Positions 33,491 through 42,331 of a DNA stretch of 64,000 bases are shown piece after piece; position 1 is the first letter of the stretch; every line of letters begins with the position of its first letter. The translations under genes were made by a program, and so were the position numbers. This DNA comes from Mycolicibacterium hippocampi (GTDB taxonomy: Bacteria; Actinomycetota; Actinomycetes; Mycobacteriales; Mycobacteriaceae), in NCBI RefSeq assembly GCF_010723735.1, contig NZ_BLLB01000002.1, positions 5,766,001-5,830,000 of the forward strand, given 5' to 3'. The notes beneath the pieces are model-generated. The model did not search any database. It was not told the origin of the DNA and saw only the letters and a program-made list of their open reading frames with translations.

Positions 33491-34249
33491 TCAGCGCGCC
33501 AGCCAGCCCCCGTCGACGGGAATCACCGCGCCGTGCACGTAGTCCGCCGCCCGGGATGCGAGGAACAGCACGGCACCGACCATGTCGTCGGGCGTCCCCC
33601 ACCGGCCGGCGGGTATCCGCACCGAGATCGCCTCGTGGCGTTCCCGGTCCGCGATCAGCGCTTCGTTCATGTCGGTACTCACATAGCCGGGCGCGACGGC
33701 GTTCACGTTGACGCCGTGGCCTGCCCATTCGTTGCACAGCGCCTTGGTCAGTTGCGCCACCGCGCCCTTGGCGGCCGCGTACGCCGGCACCCGGAAACCG
33801 CCCTGAAAGCTCAACAGCGACGCGAGGTTGACGATCTTTCCGTCGCCCCGCTGCACCATCGGCGCTCCGAATCCCTGGCACAGCTGAAACACCGACCGCA
33901 GGTTGACCGCGAGCATGGTGTCGAAATCCGCGAGCGGAAACTCGACGGCATCGTGGCGGATCTGGGTTCCGGCGTTGTTGACCAGGATGTCGACTTGGCC
34001 GGCGGCCAGCACAGCAGTGACCGCTTCGGCGATCGAGTCCTCGGACGCCAGGTCGATGCCCTGGTGGGACAGCCGTCGCTGGTGCTGGGCGGCGACGGCG
34101 TGCAACTCCGGACCGGGTTCGGCCCGCTGGAGAGTCACGACGTCGGCCCCCGCACGCAGCAGACCGGCGGCCAGCGCCTGGCCGATGCCCCGTGAGGCAC
34201 CCGTGACGACCGCGGTGCGGCCGGTCAGATCGAACAGCGAGTCAGACAT
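33491..34249 (-). CDS. SDR oxidoreductase (FabG/KduD-like)
   Basis: 252 residues, classical SDR with TGASRGIG (near 17), NNAG (near 91) and catalytic YAAAK (near 155). The C-terminal DGGWLAR ending resembles 2-deoxy-D-gluconate 3-dehydrogenase-type enzymes. ATG at 34249. It follows the sulfotransferase by 44 bp on the same strand and may be the last gene of the Rv3531c-like operon. Substrate unknown. Confidence 0.85.
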   Translation of the reverse strand: MSDSLFDLTGRTAVVTGASRGIGQALAAGLLRAGADVVTLQRAEPGPELHAVAAQHQRRLSHQGIDLASEDSIAEAVTAVLAAGQVDILVNNAGTQIRHDAVEFPLADFDTMLAVNLRSVFQLCQGFGAPMVQRGDGKIVNLASLLSFQGGFRVPAYAAAKGAVAQLTKALCNEWAGHGVNVNAVAPGYVSTDMNEALIADRERHEAISVRIPAGRWGTPDDMVGAVLFLASRAADYVHGAVIPVDGGWLAR

Positions 34250-34293
34250 GTGAGGCCACGTTATCGAACACCGTCAATCGAACAACACCGCCG

Positions 34294-35448
34294 TCAGAGT
34301 CCGGTGAAGCGCTCCTTGACCTGTTCGTCGGTCAGGCCGTAGTCCGCCAGCGAGTACGTGTGCTTCGGCGCACGCGGCCCCTGCCTGCTCTCGGCGTGGG
34401 CGGCGGCCATGGCGTTGCGGGCGGCGTCGGTCATCTCGATTCCGAAGTGCGCGTAGACCCCCTCCACCGCGGCGATCGGATCCTTGATCAGTGCGAAGTA
34501 ATCCATGTCGTAGAACTGCGCCGGATCGTGTTTGGCCCGTTCGGCGTTGAACAGCCGCAGGCCGCGGGACCAGGTCTCCATCGAATCGGCGCCGATCACG
34601 TCGCCCACGAACGTGTTCGACCACCCCTCAGTGGTGTGCTGGGCCAGCGAACACATCGAGGCCATGATCGTCTCGGCGGGCCGGTGACACTGCACCACCA
34701 ACGCGTCGGGATAGGTGGCGAGCAGTGCGTCCAGCGCGAACAGATGACTGGGGTTCTTCAGCACCCAGCGCTTCTCGCGGTCGTTGAGCCCGATCAGTTG
34801 CAGGTTCTTGCGGTGACGCTGATAGGGCTTCGTCCAGTCCTGCCGGGACAGCCACTGCGAGTACGTCGGCACATGCGCCAGCGTTTCGTAGGAGACCGAG
34901 TGCAGCGACTGGCGCAGCAACTGCCAGCATTCCTCCACCTCGTCGGCGGTCATGAAATGCAGCCCGGTGTAGTCCGGGTTCTCCTCGTGCGCCTTGGCGA
35001 ACTGGGCGTCTATCTGCTGGAAAACCGGGTTCTGCGACCAGGTTTCGCGAGGCGGGCGCGGTTGCGGGAACTCCGCTAGCCACAGCTCCAGACCTTGATG
35101 CCGCGGGTCGGCAGCCAGCAGGCGGTGGATCGCCGTGGTGCCGGTGCGCGGCAGGCCGGTGACGAAGATCGGCCGTTCGATCGGGACGTCGACGTGTTCC
35201 GGGCACTGCTTGAACGCCGCCTCGGAGACCAGCCGGGCCACCAGCGCGTTGCGGACGAAGAACCGCTGCATCTTGCTGCCGAACTCGGTCAGGTCGGCGT
35301 CGCGCTGAAACGACTCGAGCAGCACGCCGAGAGCCTCGCGATAGTTGTCGTCGTCGCTGCCGAAGTCGTCGAGCCCGCAGGCCTTCGTGGCCGAGGCGTG
35401 CAGGTCCTCCACGGTACCCACGTTGGTCCGGGCATTGGTTCCGCTCAC
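34294..35448 (-). CDS. Sulfotransferase-family protein (Rv3529c-like)
   Basis: 384 residues. The PAPS 5'-phosphosulfate-binding loop is visible as FVTGLPRTGTTAIHRLL near 95-111, with a downstream RPAETIMASMCSLAQ helix as in mycobacterial sulfotransferases. Counterpart of Rv3529c. It could sulfonate a steroid or lipid alcohol, but no substrate is established. GTG start at 35448 overlaps the SDR stop (GTGA), so it is coupled to the Rv3530c-like gene. Confidence 0.85.
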   Translation of the reverse strand: MSGTNARTNVGTVEDLHASATKACGLDDFGSDDDNYREALGVLLESFQRDADLTEFGSKMQRFFVRNALVARLVSEAAFKQCPEHVDVPIERPIFVTGLPRTGTTAIHRLLAADPRHQGLELWLAEFPQPRPPRETWSQNPVFQQIDAQFAKAHEENPDYTGLHFMTADEVEECWQLLRQSLHSVSYETLAHVPTYSQWLSRQDWTKPYQRHRKNLQLIGLNDREKRWVLKNPSHLFALDALLATYPDALVVQCHRPAETIMASMCSLAQHTTEGWSNTFVGDVIGADSMETWSRGLRLFNAERAKHDPAQFYDMDYFALIKDPIAAVEGVYAHFGIEMTDAARNAMAAAHAESRQGPRAPKHTYSLADYGLTDEQVKERFTGL

Positions 35449-36236
35449 GCCTTGTACTCCCCGCAGTTCACGTCGAGTGCCTGTCCGGTGATCCCGCTGG
35501 ACAGATCGCTGGCCATGAACAGGATGGCCGCCGCGACCTCAGCCTCGGTGGGCAGACGCTTGAGATCCGACGCTGCCGCGGTGGCCTTGTAGATCTCGTC
35601 GACGGTGGTGCCGTACTTGCCGGCCTGGTGGTTGAAGTAGCTCTCCAGGGTCCCGCCCCAGATGTAGCCGGGCAGAATCGAATTCACCCGGATGCCCTGC
35701 TCCCCGAGCTCGGTGGCCAGCGACTGCGACATGGCCAACAACGCCGATTTCGCCATCTTGTAGGCGCCGTACTTCGCCTGTGAATGCCGCACCACCATCG
35801 AGTTCACGTTCACCACGGAACCGTTCGACTCCGCCAGCGCCGGGGTGAAGCCCTGGATCATCCGCAGGGCCCCGAACACCGTCAACTCGATGGCATCGCG
35901 CATGTGGTCGAACGTGGTGTTGGCCAACGGCTTCATCGACGGCACCCGGAACGCGTTGTTGATCAACACGTCGACCCTGCCGTAGGCCTTCATGGACTCG
36001 TCGACCAGATTTTTCACCTGCGTCTCGTCGGTGATGTCGGTACCGACCGACAACGCGCGCCGCCCGAGGTCGGTGATCTGCTCGGCGACGTCCTCGAGCC
36101 GCTCGACGGTGCGCGCCGCCAGCACCAGATCGGCACCCTCCTCGGCGCATCGTCGCGCGAGCGTCGTGCCCAGCGCGGGTCCGACGCCGCTGATGACGAC
36201 GACCTTGCCTTCCAGAAGTCCTCCGGCACCAGCCAT
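35445..36236 (-). CDS. SDR oxidoreductase (Rv3530c-like)
   Basis: 263 residues, SDR with the Rossmann motif GVGPALG (near 16), NNAF in place of NNAG (near 91), and catalytic YKMAK (near 160). I place the start at the ATG at 36236 (MAGAGGLLEGK), two bases after the stop of the upstream gene; the frame is open further but overlaps that gene. Counterpart of Rv3530c. Role in sterol catabolism not defined. Confidence 0.86.
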   Translation of the reverse strand: MAGAGGLLEGKVVVISGVGPALGTTLARRCAEEGADLVLAARTVERLEDVAEQITDLGRRALSVGTDITDETQVKNLVDESMKAYGRVDVLINNAFRVPSMKPLANTTFDHMRDAIELTVFGALRMIQGFTPALAESNGSVVNVNSMVVRHSQAKYGAYKMAKSALLAMSQSLATELGEQGIRVNSILPGYIWGGTLESYFNHQAGKYGTTVDEIYKATAAASDLKRLPTEAEVAAAILFMASDLSSGITGQALDVNCGEYKA

Positions 36237-36238
36237 CG

Positions 36239-37369
36239 TCAACCCACCATTCTCTCGCCAATTTGCTTCTGGCGCAGTGCGATCCGCGCACGCCAGTCTT
36301 CCTCGGTGATCTTGTTGCTCTCGTAGTGCGGCAACGCGCCCGTCACCTCGTCGAAGTCGACGAGGTCGACGGTCGGGCCGTCGGCCTCGGTGAGCTCCCG
36401 GGAGACCCGCTGCCAGCGGAACTGGAGGAATCCCTTGCGGTGCCCCAGCGTCTCCACCCAGTTCGTGACGCCCGGGTTCCTGTCCGACACCACGATGCGG
36501 ATCTTGCCGTCCGGATCCGCCTGCGCCTGAGTGCCGTTCAGCGAGGTCTGGTGGTTGATGTAGTCCAGGGAGATGTACCACAGGCTCCCCAGCTGGAAGC
36601 CCAGATAGGGGGCGTCGGTGACCGGCAGCGTGATGATCAGCGCCTGGTCCTCGGCCAACTCGAACTGTCCGGCCGACGAGTACTGCGTCGCCAGTCCGCC
36701 CGGCGTCAGCCGGGGCGCCACCATCGTGTTGGCGGGACTGTCGTTGTAGAACCACTGCGGAAACTGCAGCCAGGTCTTCACACGCTGTACCAGCTGCTTA
36801 CCCGCGACGGCATAACGCTTCTCGATCAGTTCCCTGGTCAGCGGTGGCGGCGCCGTGCCGGCCGTGTCGGTCCGCGAGATGGCGAACGTGCCGCGCTGGG
36901 CGGACCAGTCGTTGTACACCTCGCGGATCACCAGCTGCGACGGGCCGGGCGGGGTGAAGCGCCATTCGAAGGTGCCGTCGGCGGCGATGTCGAGCTTGCG
37001 GTCATCGAACGCCGTCTCACTGTCGGGCACGTTGTCGTCGGTGTAGTCGCCGCCGAGCAGCTGGAAGCTGACATCGGTGGTGGTGCCCCGCCGGCCGGTG
37101 ACGACATATTCGTGGCCGGGCGCCACGCGGGTGCCGAAGTACATGGTGTCGGGGTTGTCCAAGCCCATCTTGGTGAACGGCCCGGTGCCGCTGTGCAGGA
37201 AAGGGTGGTCGCGGTCGTAGTCGAAGGCCACGTGGGTGCAGGCCGCGATGCATCCCGCGAGGTACTGCAACCCTTCGAGCAGGTCGGCCTCGGATTCGAT
37301 GAACGGCGCGGCGGCGACGAGTTGTTCGGCTTCGGCGATGGCATCGGCCAACGGCTGGGAGTACATCAC
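36239..37369 (-). CDS. DUF1214-type protein (Rv3531c-like)
   Basis: 376 residues with a C-terminal DUF1214-like region (about 230-340: LIITLPVTDAPYLGFQLGSLW and the GHRKGFLQFRW segment). There is no clear signal peptide. Counterpart of Rv3531c; biochemical function unknown. Start is GTG at 37369 or the adjacent ATG at 37366, both after GAGAGG. First gene of a minus-strand operon with the SDR, sulfotransferase and perhaps the 33491 SDR. A KstR operator lies 70 bp upstream. Confidence 0.82.
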   Translation of the reverse strand: MMYSQPLADAIAEAEQLVAAAPFIESEADLLEGLQYLAGCIAACTHVAFDYDRDHPFLHSGTGPFTKMGLDNPDTMYFGTRVAPGHEYVVTGRRGTTTDVSFQLLGGDYTDDNVPDSETAFDDRKLDIAADGTFEWRFTPPGPSQLVIREVYNDWSAQRGTFAISRTDTAGTAPPPLTRELIEKRYAVAGKQLVQRVKTWLQFPQWFYNDSPANTMVAPRLTPGGLATQYSSAGQFELAEDQALIITLPVTDAPYLGFQLGSLWYISLDYINHQTSLNGTQAQADPDGKIRIVVSDRNPGVTNWVETLGHRKGFLQFRWQRVSRELTEADGPTVDLVDFDEVTGALPHYESNKITEEDWRARIALRQKQIGERMVG

Positions 37370-37397
37370 GGTGACTACCTCTCACTTTCCAGGCTGT

Positions 37398-37409
37398 TCC
37401 AATATTGGA
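37398..37409. promoter_or_regulatory. 12-bp perfect palindrome, candidate IclR operator
   Basis: TCCAATATTGGA is a perfect 12-bp dyad between the Rv3531c-like gene and the divergent IclR gene. IclR-family sites are often short AT-centred dyads flanked by GG/CC, so this is a plausible autoregulatory site; unproven. Confidence 0.4.
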
Positions 37410-37438
37410 CCGGACTGGTAGAGTTTCCGACCTGACAC

Positions 37439-37452
37439 TAGAACGCGTTCTA
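37439..37452. promoter_or_regulatory. KstR-type operator between Rv3531c-like and iclR-type genes
   Basis: TAGAACGCGTTCTA, a fully palindromic match to TnnAACnnGTTnnA. It lies 22 bp from the IclR gene start and 69 bp from the minus-strand start. Confidence 0.87.
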
Positions 37453-37474
37453 ATTCGAGTCAACGGGCGGGTGC

Positions 37475-38407
37475 ATGCGGGAGGCCGAGGAATCACCGAC
37501 GGGCGCCGGTCGCGCCTCCCCGCCGACGGCCCGGGTGGTCGCCGTCCTCGATTTCCTCGCCGAGCATTCACACGATGGGTTCGGCTTGTCCGAACTGGCC
37601 CGCAGGCTCGGGGTGAGCAAGCCGACGTGTCTGGGCATCGTCACCACCCTGACCGAGGCGCGCTACCTCATTCGCGATTCCCGCGACAAGACCTACCGGA
37701 TCGGACCCAGGCTGATCGCGCTCGGCCACACCGCCCAGGAGTCCATGCGAGTCAACCCAGCCGCGCGCACGGAACTGCGCCGGCTCTCGGCGATGTACGG
37801 CACCACCGCGGCGCTGTCCGCGGTCATCGACGACCGAATCACATTGCTCGAACTGGTCGGACCCCCCGGCGCCGACACCGGCGTTCAGGTGGGCCAGAGC
37901 TATCCGTTCGCGCCGCCGGTCGGCCTGATGTTCGTGCTCTGGGACGACGAGGCACTCCGCGCCTGGCTGGCGAAGGAACCCACGATCCCGCTGCGCACCG
38001 ACACCGCCCGCCTGGACCGGGTTATCGCCGAGTGCCGCGCCGCCGGCCACCTCGTCGAACGCCAGACCCCCGGCGGCCGGCGCCTGTACTCGCTGATGGC
38101 CGGGATGTCGAGCACGCTGCCGGACGAACTGCGGGCCCTGTTGGGCGAACTCGTGTCCGACATCGGCGAGCGGGTGTATCTGCGCACCGAGGACGGCCGG
38201 GACAGGACCGGACGCCGCAACACCCGTTCCGACATCAGCGTGATCTCGGCGCCGGTGTTCGACCACCACCAGCGACAGGTCATGGTCGCGTCGATGCACA
38301 TCGGAGAGTCGTTGACCGACAGCGAGATAGCCCGCCGGGCCCGCTCACTCATGGCGACGGCCGACGAGGTCACCGCCCAGTTCGGCGGTGTGAAACCGGA
38401 CCACTAG
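37475..38407 (+). CDS. IclR-family transcriptional regulator
   Basis: 310 residues. The N-terminal winged helix (about 18-75: LSELARRLGVSKPTCLGIVTTL) is followed by an IclR effector domain. The family binds small aromatic or organic acids. It is divergent from the Rv3531c-like operon and downstream of a KstR operator, so it may be a KstR-induced second-tier regulator of adjacent genes. It converges on the helicase gene with a 4-bp overlap of stops. Confidence 0.86.
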   Translation: MREAEESPTGAGRASPPTARVVAVLDFLAEHSHDGFGLSELARRLGVSKPTCLGIVTTLTEARYLIRDSRDKTYRIGPRLIALGHTAQESMRVNPAARTELRRLSAMYGTTAALSAVIDDRITLLELVGPPGADTGVQVGQSYPFAPPVGLMFVLWDDEALRAWLAKEPTIPLRTDTARLDRVIAECRAAGHLVERQTPGGRRLYSLMAGMSSTLPDELRALLGELVSDIGERVYLRTEDGRDRTGRRNTRSDISVISAPVFDHHQRQVMVASMHIGESLTDSEIARRARSLMATADEVTAQFGGVKPDH

Positions 38408-40503
38408 CTGGTGGCCGCGAGCGCGAAGGGCAGCACCGCCGGTGCTCCCGCCTCACGCACCATGCGTGCGGCCATCGTGAGCGTCCACCCGGTGTCGGTC
38501 ATGTCGTCCACCAGCAGCACCGGTCCGCCGGCTGCCTCCACGACACCGGCGTCGAGGGGTGACCACGAACGGTGCAGTGCCGCGACCCGGTAGGCGGAGT
38601 TCGCCGCGGTCACCGGCCGGCGATCCGGCGCGTACCGCAGCGTGCCGAGGTCGGTGAGCCGGCCCAGCTCGGCGAGCTTGCGGGCCAGTGACGAGATCAG
38701 CAGCGGATGGGTGTCGGAGTCCAACGCCATCACCGCTGTCGGCCTGGCCGCCCACTCCCACGACGCCAACACCTTGACCGCGGCTTGCACCACGTCCTCG
38801 GACACCTCGGCATCGGCATCGTCGAGCAGCTTGCGCAGCCGGGCGCCCCAGCCCAGATCGGTCAGCCGACCGATCGCCCGCCCCGGGGCCGGACCGTCGG
38901 TGATCCGCCCGCTGAGCTCCACGCCGAGCTTGCCCAGCCCCGAGGGCCACTGCTTGCGGGGGCTGAGTTCGACCCCCGGGCGCATCAGGCGCTGCCGGGT
39001 GTCCTCGGCCGCGGTTGCGTCGACGTCGACCGCCGGCCGGACACCCGTGCAGTTGTCACAGCGGCCGCACCGCTCATCGGCACCGAGTTCGGGATCGTCG
39101 AGTTGGCGGCGCAGAAAGGCCATCCGGCATTCCGCGGTGCGCTGGTAGTCGAGCATCGCCTGCTGCTCACGCTTGCGGGCTTCGTCCAGATTGCGGTAGC
39201 GGGGTTCGTCGTACTCCCAGTCTGCACCGGTACCGACCCAGCCGCCCTTCACCCGTCGCACCGCACCGTCGACGTCGAGCACCTTGAGCACCATCTCCAG
39301 TCGGGACCGCCCGAGGTCGACGAGGGGTTCCAGCGCCGGCGTCGACAACGGCCGCTGCGGGTCCAGCTCACCGATGACCTTACGCACCATGGCTTCCGAC
39401 GGGAACGCCACAGAGGCGAAGTAGCGCCAGACGTCCTGGTCCTCGCGGCCGGGGAGCAGGATCACCTCGGCGCTCGCCGTCGACCGGCCCGCACGGCCGA
39501 CCTGTTGGTAGTACGCGATCGGCGACGAAGGCGCGCCGAGGTGCACGACGAACCCGAGGTCGGGTTTGTCGAAACCCATGCCCAGCGCCGAGGTGGCGAC
39601 GAGCGCCTTGACCCGGTTGGCCAGCAGATCCGCTTCGAGTTGCTCACGTTCGGCCGCCTCGGTGGAGCCGGTGTAGGACGCGACCTCATGTCCCTGCTCC
39701 CGTAACAACGCGGCGATGTCGTGCGCCTGGGCGACGGTCAGCGTGTAGACGATGCCGGAGCCGGGCAACGAATCGATGTGTGCGGCAAGCCAGGCGGCGC
39801 GTTGCGCCGGGCTGCCCGCGTCGACCACCGACAACCGCAGTGACTCGCGGTCCAGCCCGCCGCGCAGCACCAGCGTGTCCTTGCCCGCGCCGGAGCCACC
39901 GACGCCCAGTTGCGTGGCGACGTCGGTGACCACGCGGTCGTTCGCGGTGGCCGTGGTCGCAAGGACCGGGACGTCGGCGCCGAGTTCTGCGATCAGCGTG
40001 CGGATGCGTCGGTAATCGGGCCGGAAGTCGTGACCCCAGTCCGACACGCAGTGCGCCTCGTCGACGACCACCAGCCCGGCGTCGCGGGCCAGCGCGGGTA
40101 GCACCTGATCGCGAAAGTCGGGGTTGTTCAACCGTTCCGGGCTGACCAGCAGCACGTCGAGATCACCGCCTCGAACCCGGTCGTGGATCTCGGACCAGTC
40201 GGCCATGTTGCTCGAGTTGATGGTGGCCGCCTTGACGCCAGCACGGTCGGCCGCGGCCACCTGGTTGCGCATCAAGGCCAGCAGGGGCGACACGATGACG
40301 GTGGCCCCGCGCCCCTCGGCGCGCAGCAGCTTGGCGGCGATGAAGTAGACCGCTGATTTGCCCCAGCCGGTGCGCTGCACGACGAGCGCGCGGCGACGCT
40401 GCACGACCAGAGCTTCGATCGCCGTCCACTGGTCGTCACGCAGCCGGGCATCCGGGCCTGCCAGCTGTTCGAGGATCGTCTGGGCCTCAGCTCGTGTCGC
40501 CAT
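38404..40503 (-). CDS. RecQ-like DNA helicase with C-terminal phosphoribosyltransferase-like domain
   Basis: 699 residues. Walker A is QRTGWGKSAV (near 44), DEAHCVSDWGHDFRPDY near 145, motif VI QQVGRAGRST near 332. A RecQ zinc region uses CRMAF...CGRCDNC (about 460-485). After a winged-helix part, the last about 60 residues contain VLLVDDMTDTGWT, a PRPP-binding-type loop of phosphoribosyltransferases, and there is no HRDC domain. ATG at 40503; the frame is open upstream. DNA repair or recombination is likely, and the PRTase tail may bind nucleotides. No relation to sterols. Confidence 0.85.
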   Translation of the reverse strand: MATRAEAQTILEQLAGPDARLRDDQWTAIEALVVQRRRALVVQRTGWGKSAVYFIAAKLLRAEGRGATVIVSPLLALMRNQVAAADRAGVKAATINSSNMADWSEIHDRVRGGDLDVLLVSPERLNNPDFRDQVLPALARDAGLVVVDEAHCVSDWGHDFRPDYRRIRTLIAELGADVPVLATTATANDRVVTDVATQLGVGGSGAGKDTLVLRGGLDRESLRLSVVDAGSPAQRAAWLAAHIDSLPGSGIVYTLTVAQAHDIAALLREQGHEVASYTGSTEAAEREQLEADLLANRVKALVATSALGMGFDKPDLGFVVHLGAPSSPIAYYQQVGRAGRSTASAEVILLPGREDQDVWRYFASVAFPSEAMVRKVIGELDPQRPLSTPALEPLVDLGRSRLEMVLKVLDVDGAVRRVKGGWVGTGADWEYDEPRYRNLDEARKREQQAMLDYQRTAECRMAFLRRQLDDPELGADERCGRCDNCTGVRPAVDVDATAAEDTRQRLMRPGVELSPRKQWPSGLGKLGVELSGRITDGPAPGRAIGRLTDLGWGARLRKLLDDADAEVSEDVVQAAVKVLASWEWAARPTAVMALDSDTHPLLISSLARKLAELGRLTDLGTLRYAPDRRPVTAANSAYRVAALHRSWSPLDAGVVEAAGGPVLLVDDMTDTGWTLTMAARMVREAGAPAVLPFALAATS

Positions 40504-40561
40504 GGCCCCATCGTGCCCCGCGGGTGCGACAGCCTGCCCGACGGCCCGGCCGAGGCCACAG

Positions 40562-40609
40562 AACACACTTGCCGTACCTGCGCCGGAGCGCGGGCACGGC
40601 AAGTGTGTT
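40562..40609. terminator. Strong hairpin between the haem-binding gene and recQ-like gene
   Basis: 14-bp perfect stem AACACACTTGCCGT (40562-40575) with its complement (40596-40609). An inner stem CCTGCGC/GCGCGGG extends it to an almost continuous hairpin. It lies 36 bp after the stop of the minus-strand gene at 40645. The T-tract is on the plus side (TTTTCT), so orientation is uncertain. Confidence 0.6.
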
Positions 40610-40644
40610 TTCTACCTAGGCGGCTACCCACGCGGTGAACTGCG

Positions 40645-41118
40645 TCAGTTCGACGGCGCCTCGGGCGTCTCGGCGGCCGGCGCAGGTGTTTCTGCGGCCT
40701 GCGGGCCGGTCGCCGTGCCGGTGCTGGTCCAGACGGCCTGTGCCACCGGTGTCGGCGCCACCGCCACGTTGCACTGGGTGTTGATCGCGCTGACCGGCTC
40801 ATAGATCGCCGTCAGCTGCTCCTCGACCTCGGGGTTCTCGGCGAAGAACGTCCGGAAGCCCTCCTGGGCTTCGGGCTGCGCCTGCGACGCGATGTTCGAA
40901 AGGGTCTCGTTGGTCTGCGGATTGGCCGTCAGATACGCGCCTTCCGAGGCGGCTGCGGTGCTGACGGTGCCCGCGATGCCGGCAGCGGAGCAGTCCGGTC
41001 CTGGAGCCGGCTGGGCGTTGGCGACCGGCGCGACGATGGCAGCCGAGCCGAAGGCGAGCAATCCGCCGGCGAACACGCCGAACAGACCGCGGCGCACGGT
41101 GGTAGCGGAGGTGTTCAT
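40645..41118 (-). CDS. Secreted haem-binding (hemophore-like, MHB) protein
   Basis: 157 residues. A signal peptide (about 1-35, ending PVANAQ) precedes a small helical domain with two cysteines (near 42 and 114) and an Ala/Pro-rich tail. This matches the mycobacterial haemophore haem-binding family (Rv0203/MhuP type). I start at ATG 41118 because GAGGAG lies 8 bases upstream; the GTG at 41127 would overlap that ribosome site. Expected to be exported and to bind haem; haem binding is not proven by sequence alone. Confidence 0.78.
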   Translation of the reverse strand: MNTSATTVRRGLFGVFAGGLLAFGSAAIVAPVANAQPAPGPDCSAAGIAGTVSTAAASEGAYLTANPQTNETLSNIASQAQPEAQEGFRTFFAENPEVEEQLTAIYEPVSAINTQCNVAVAPTPVAQAVWTSTGTATGPQAAETPAPAAETPEAPSN

Positions 41119-41278
41119 GGAATTCACTCCTCGTCAATCGGTCGAGCACGCGACCATTCGGTCGCTCCCCGGGGCCTAGCCAATCGACGTGACCGCCAAA
41201 CACCCGGCGGCCTCCACCGGCCGGGCCCCAGCGGCGTCGACGCTGGTCAGCCCTGTCGTGGAGCGATCTGAAAAATGT

Positions 41279-42331
41279 CTATGCCGGGGTGTCCATTTCG
41301 CGTTTGATCTCGAGTGCGATGTCGATGAGTTGGTCTTCCTGGCCGCCGATGAGTTTGCGTTGTCCGGCGCGGTGCAGGAGTTGGTGCGCGGGCACCCCGT
41401 ACCGCTCGGACTGGCGGATGGCGTGTTTGAGGAAGCTGGAGTACACCCCGGAATAGCCCATGATCAGCGCGTTGCGGTCCAGCAGGCACTCGGCCGGCAT
41501 CGCCGGGGCCACCACCTCCTCGGCGGCATCGGCGATCTCGAAGAAATCGATCCCGGTCTTCACCCCGATCTTGTCGAACACCCCGATCAGCGCCTCGACC
41601 GGCGCGTTGCCGGCCCCGGCGCCGAACCGCCGGCACGACCCGTCGATCTGCTTGGCCCCGGCGCGGACGGCCTCGATCGAGTTGGCCACCCCCAGACCCA
41701 GGTTCTCGTGACCGTGAAAGCCCACCTGGGCGTCGTCGCCGAGCTCGGCGACCAGTGCCGAGACCCGATCGGCGACACCCTCGAGCACCAGTGCCCCCGC
41801 CGAGTCGACCACATACACACACTGGCACCCGGCATCGGCCATGATCCGCGCCTGCTTGGCGAGCTTGTCCGGCGCAATGGTGTGGCTCATCATCAGGAAC
41901 CCGACGGTCTCCAGACCGAGTTCGCGGGCCAGGCCGAAATGCTGGATCGACACGTCGGCCTCGGTGCAGTGCGTGGCGATCCGGCAGATCGACCCGCCGT
42001 TGTTCTGCGCCTCTTTGATGTCTTCCTTGGTACCCACCCCGGGCAGCATCAGGAACGCGATCTTGGCGTTGCGGGCCGTCTGCGCCGCGAGCTTGATCAG
42101 CTCCTGCTCCGGGGTCTTGGAAAACCCGTAGTTGAAACTCGACCCGCCCAGACCGTCACCGTGGGTCACCTCGATGACCGGCACCCCGGCGGTGTCGAGC
42201 GCGGCGACGATCGCGCCCACCTCCTCGGCGGTGAACTGGTGGCGTTTGTGATGACTGCCGTCGCGCAGCGACGTATCGGTCATCCGGATGTCCCACATCG
42301 GATCGAAATAGATGGTGTCGATGCCACTCAT
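41279..42331 (-). CDS. hsaF: HsaF, 4-hydroxy-2-oxoacid aldolase
   Basis: 350 residues, DmpG/HMGL-type TIM barrel. The metal-binding segment TDTSLRDGSHHKRHQF is near 18-33 and the FHGHENLGLG histidines near 205. Counterpart of Rv3534c. Cleaves 4-hydroxy-2-oxohexanoate from ring A to pyruvate and propanal, which is channelled to HsaG. ATG at 42331 overlaps the hsaG stop (ATGA), as expected for a tight bifunctional complex. Last gene of hsaE-hsaG-hsaF. Confidence 0.94.
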   Translation of the reverse strand: MSGIDTIYFDPMWDIRMTDTSLRDGSHHKRHQFTAEEVGAIVAALDTAGVPVIEVTHGDGLGGSSFNYGFSKTPEQELIKLAAQTARNAKIAFLMLPGVGTKEDIKEAQNNGGSICRIATHCTEADVSIQHFGLARELGLETVGFLMMSHTIAPDKLAKQARIMADAGCQCVYVVDSAGALVLEGVADRVSALVAELGDDAQVGFHGHENLGLGVANSIEAVRAGAKQIDGSCRRFGAGAGNAPVEALIGVFDKIGVKTGIDFFEIADAAEEVVAPAMPAECLLDRNALIMGYSGVYSSFLKHAIRQSERYGVPAHQLLHRAGQRKLIGGQEDQLIDIALEIKREMDTPA

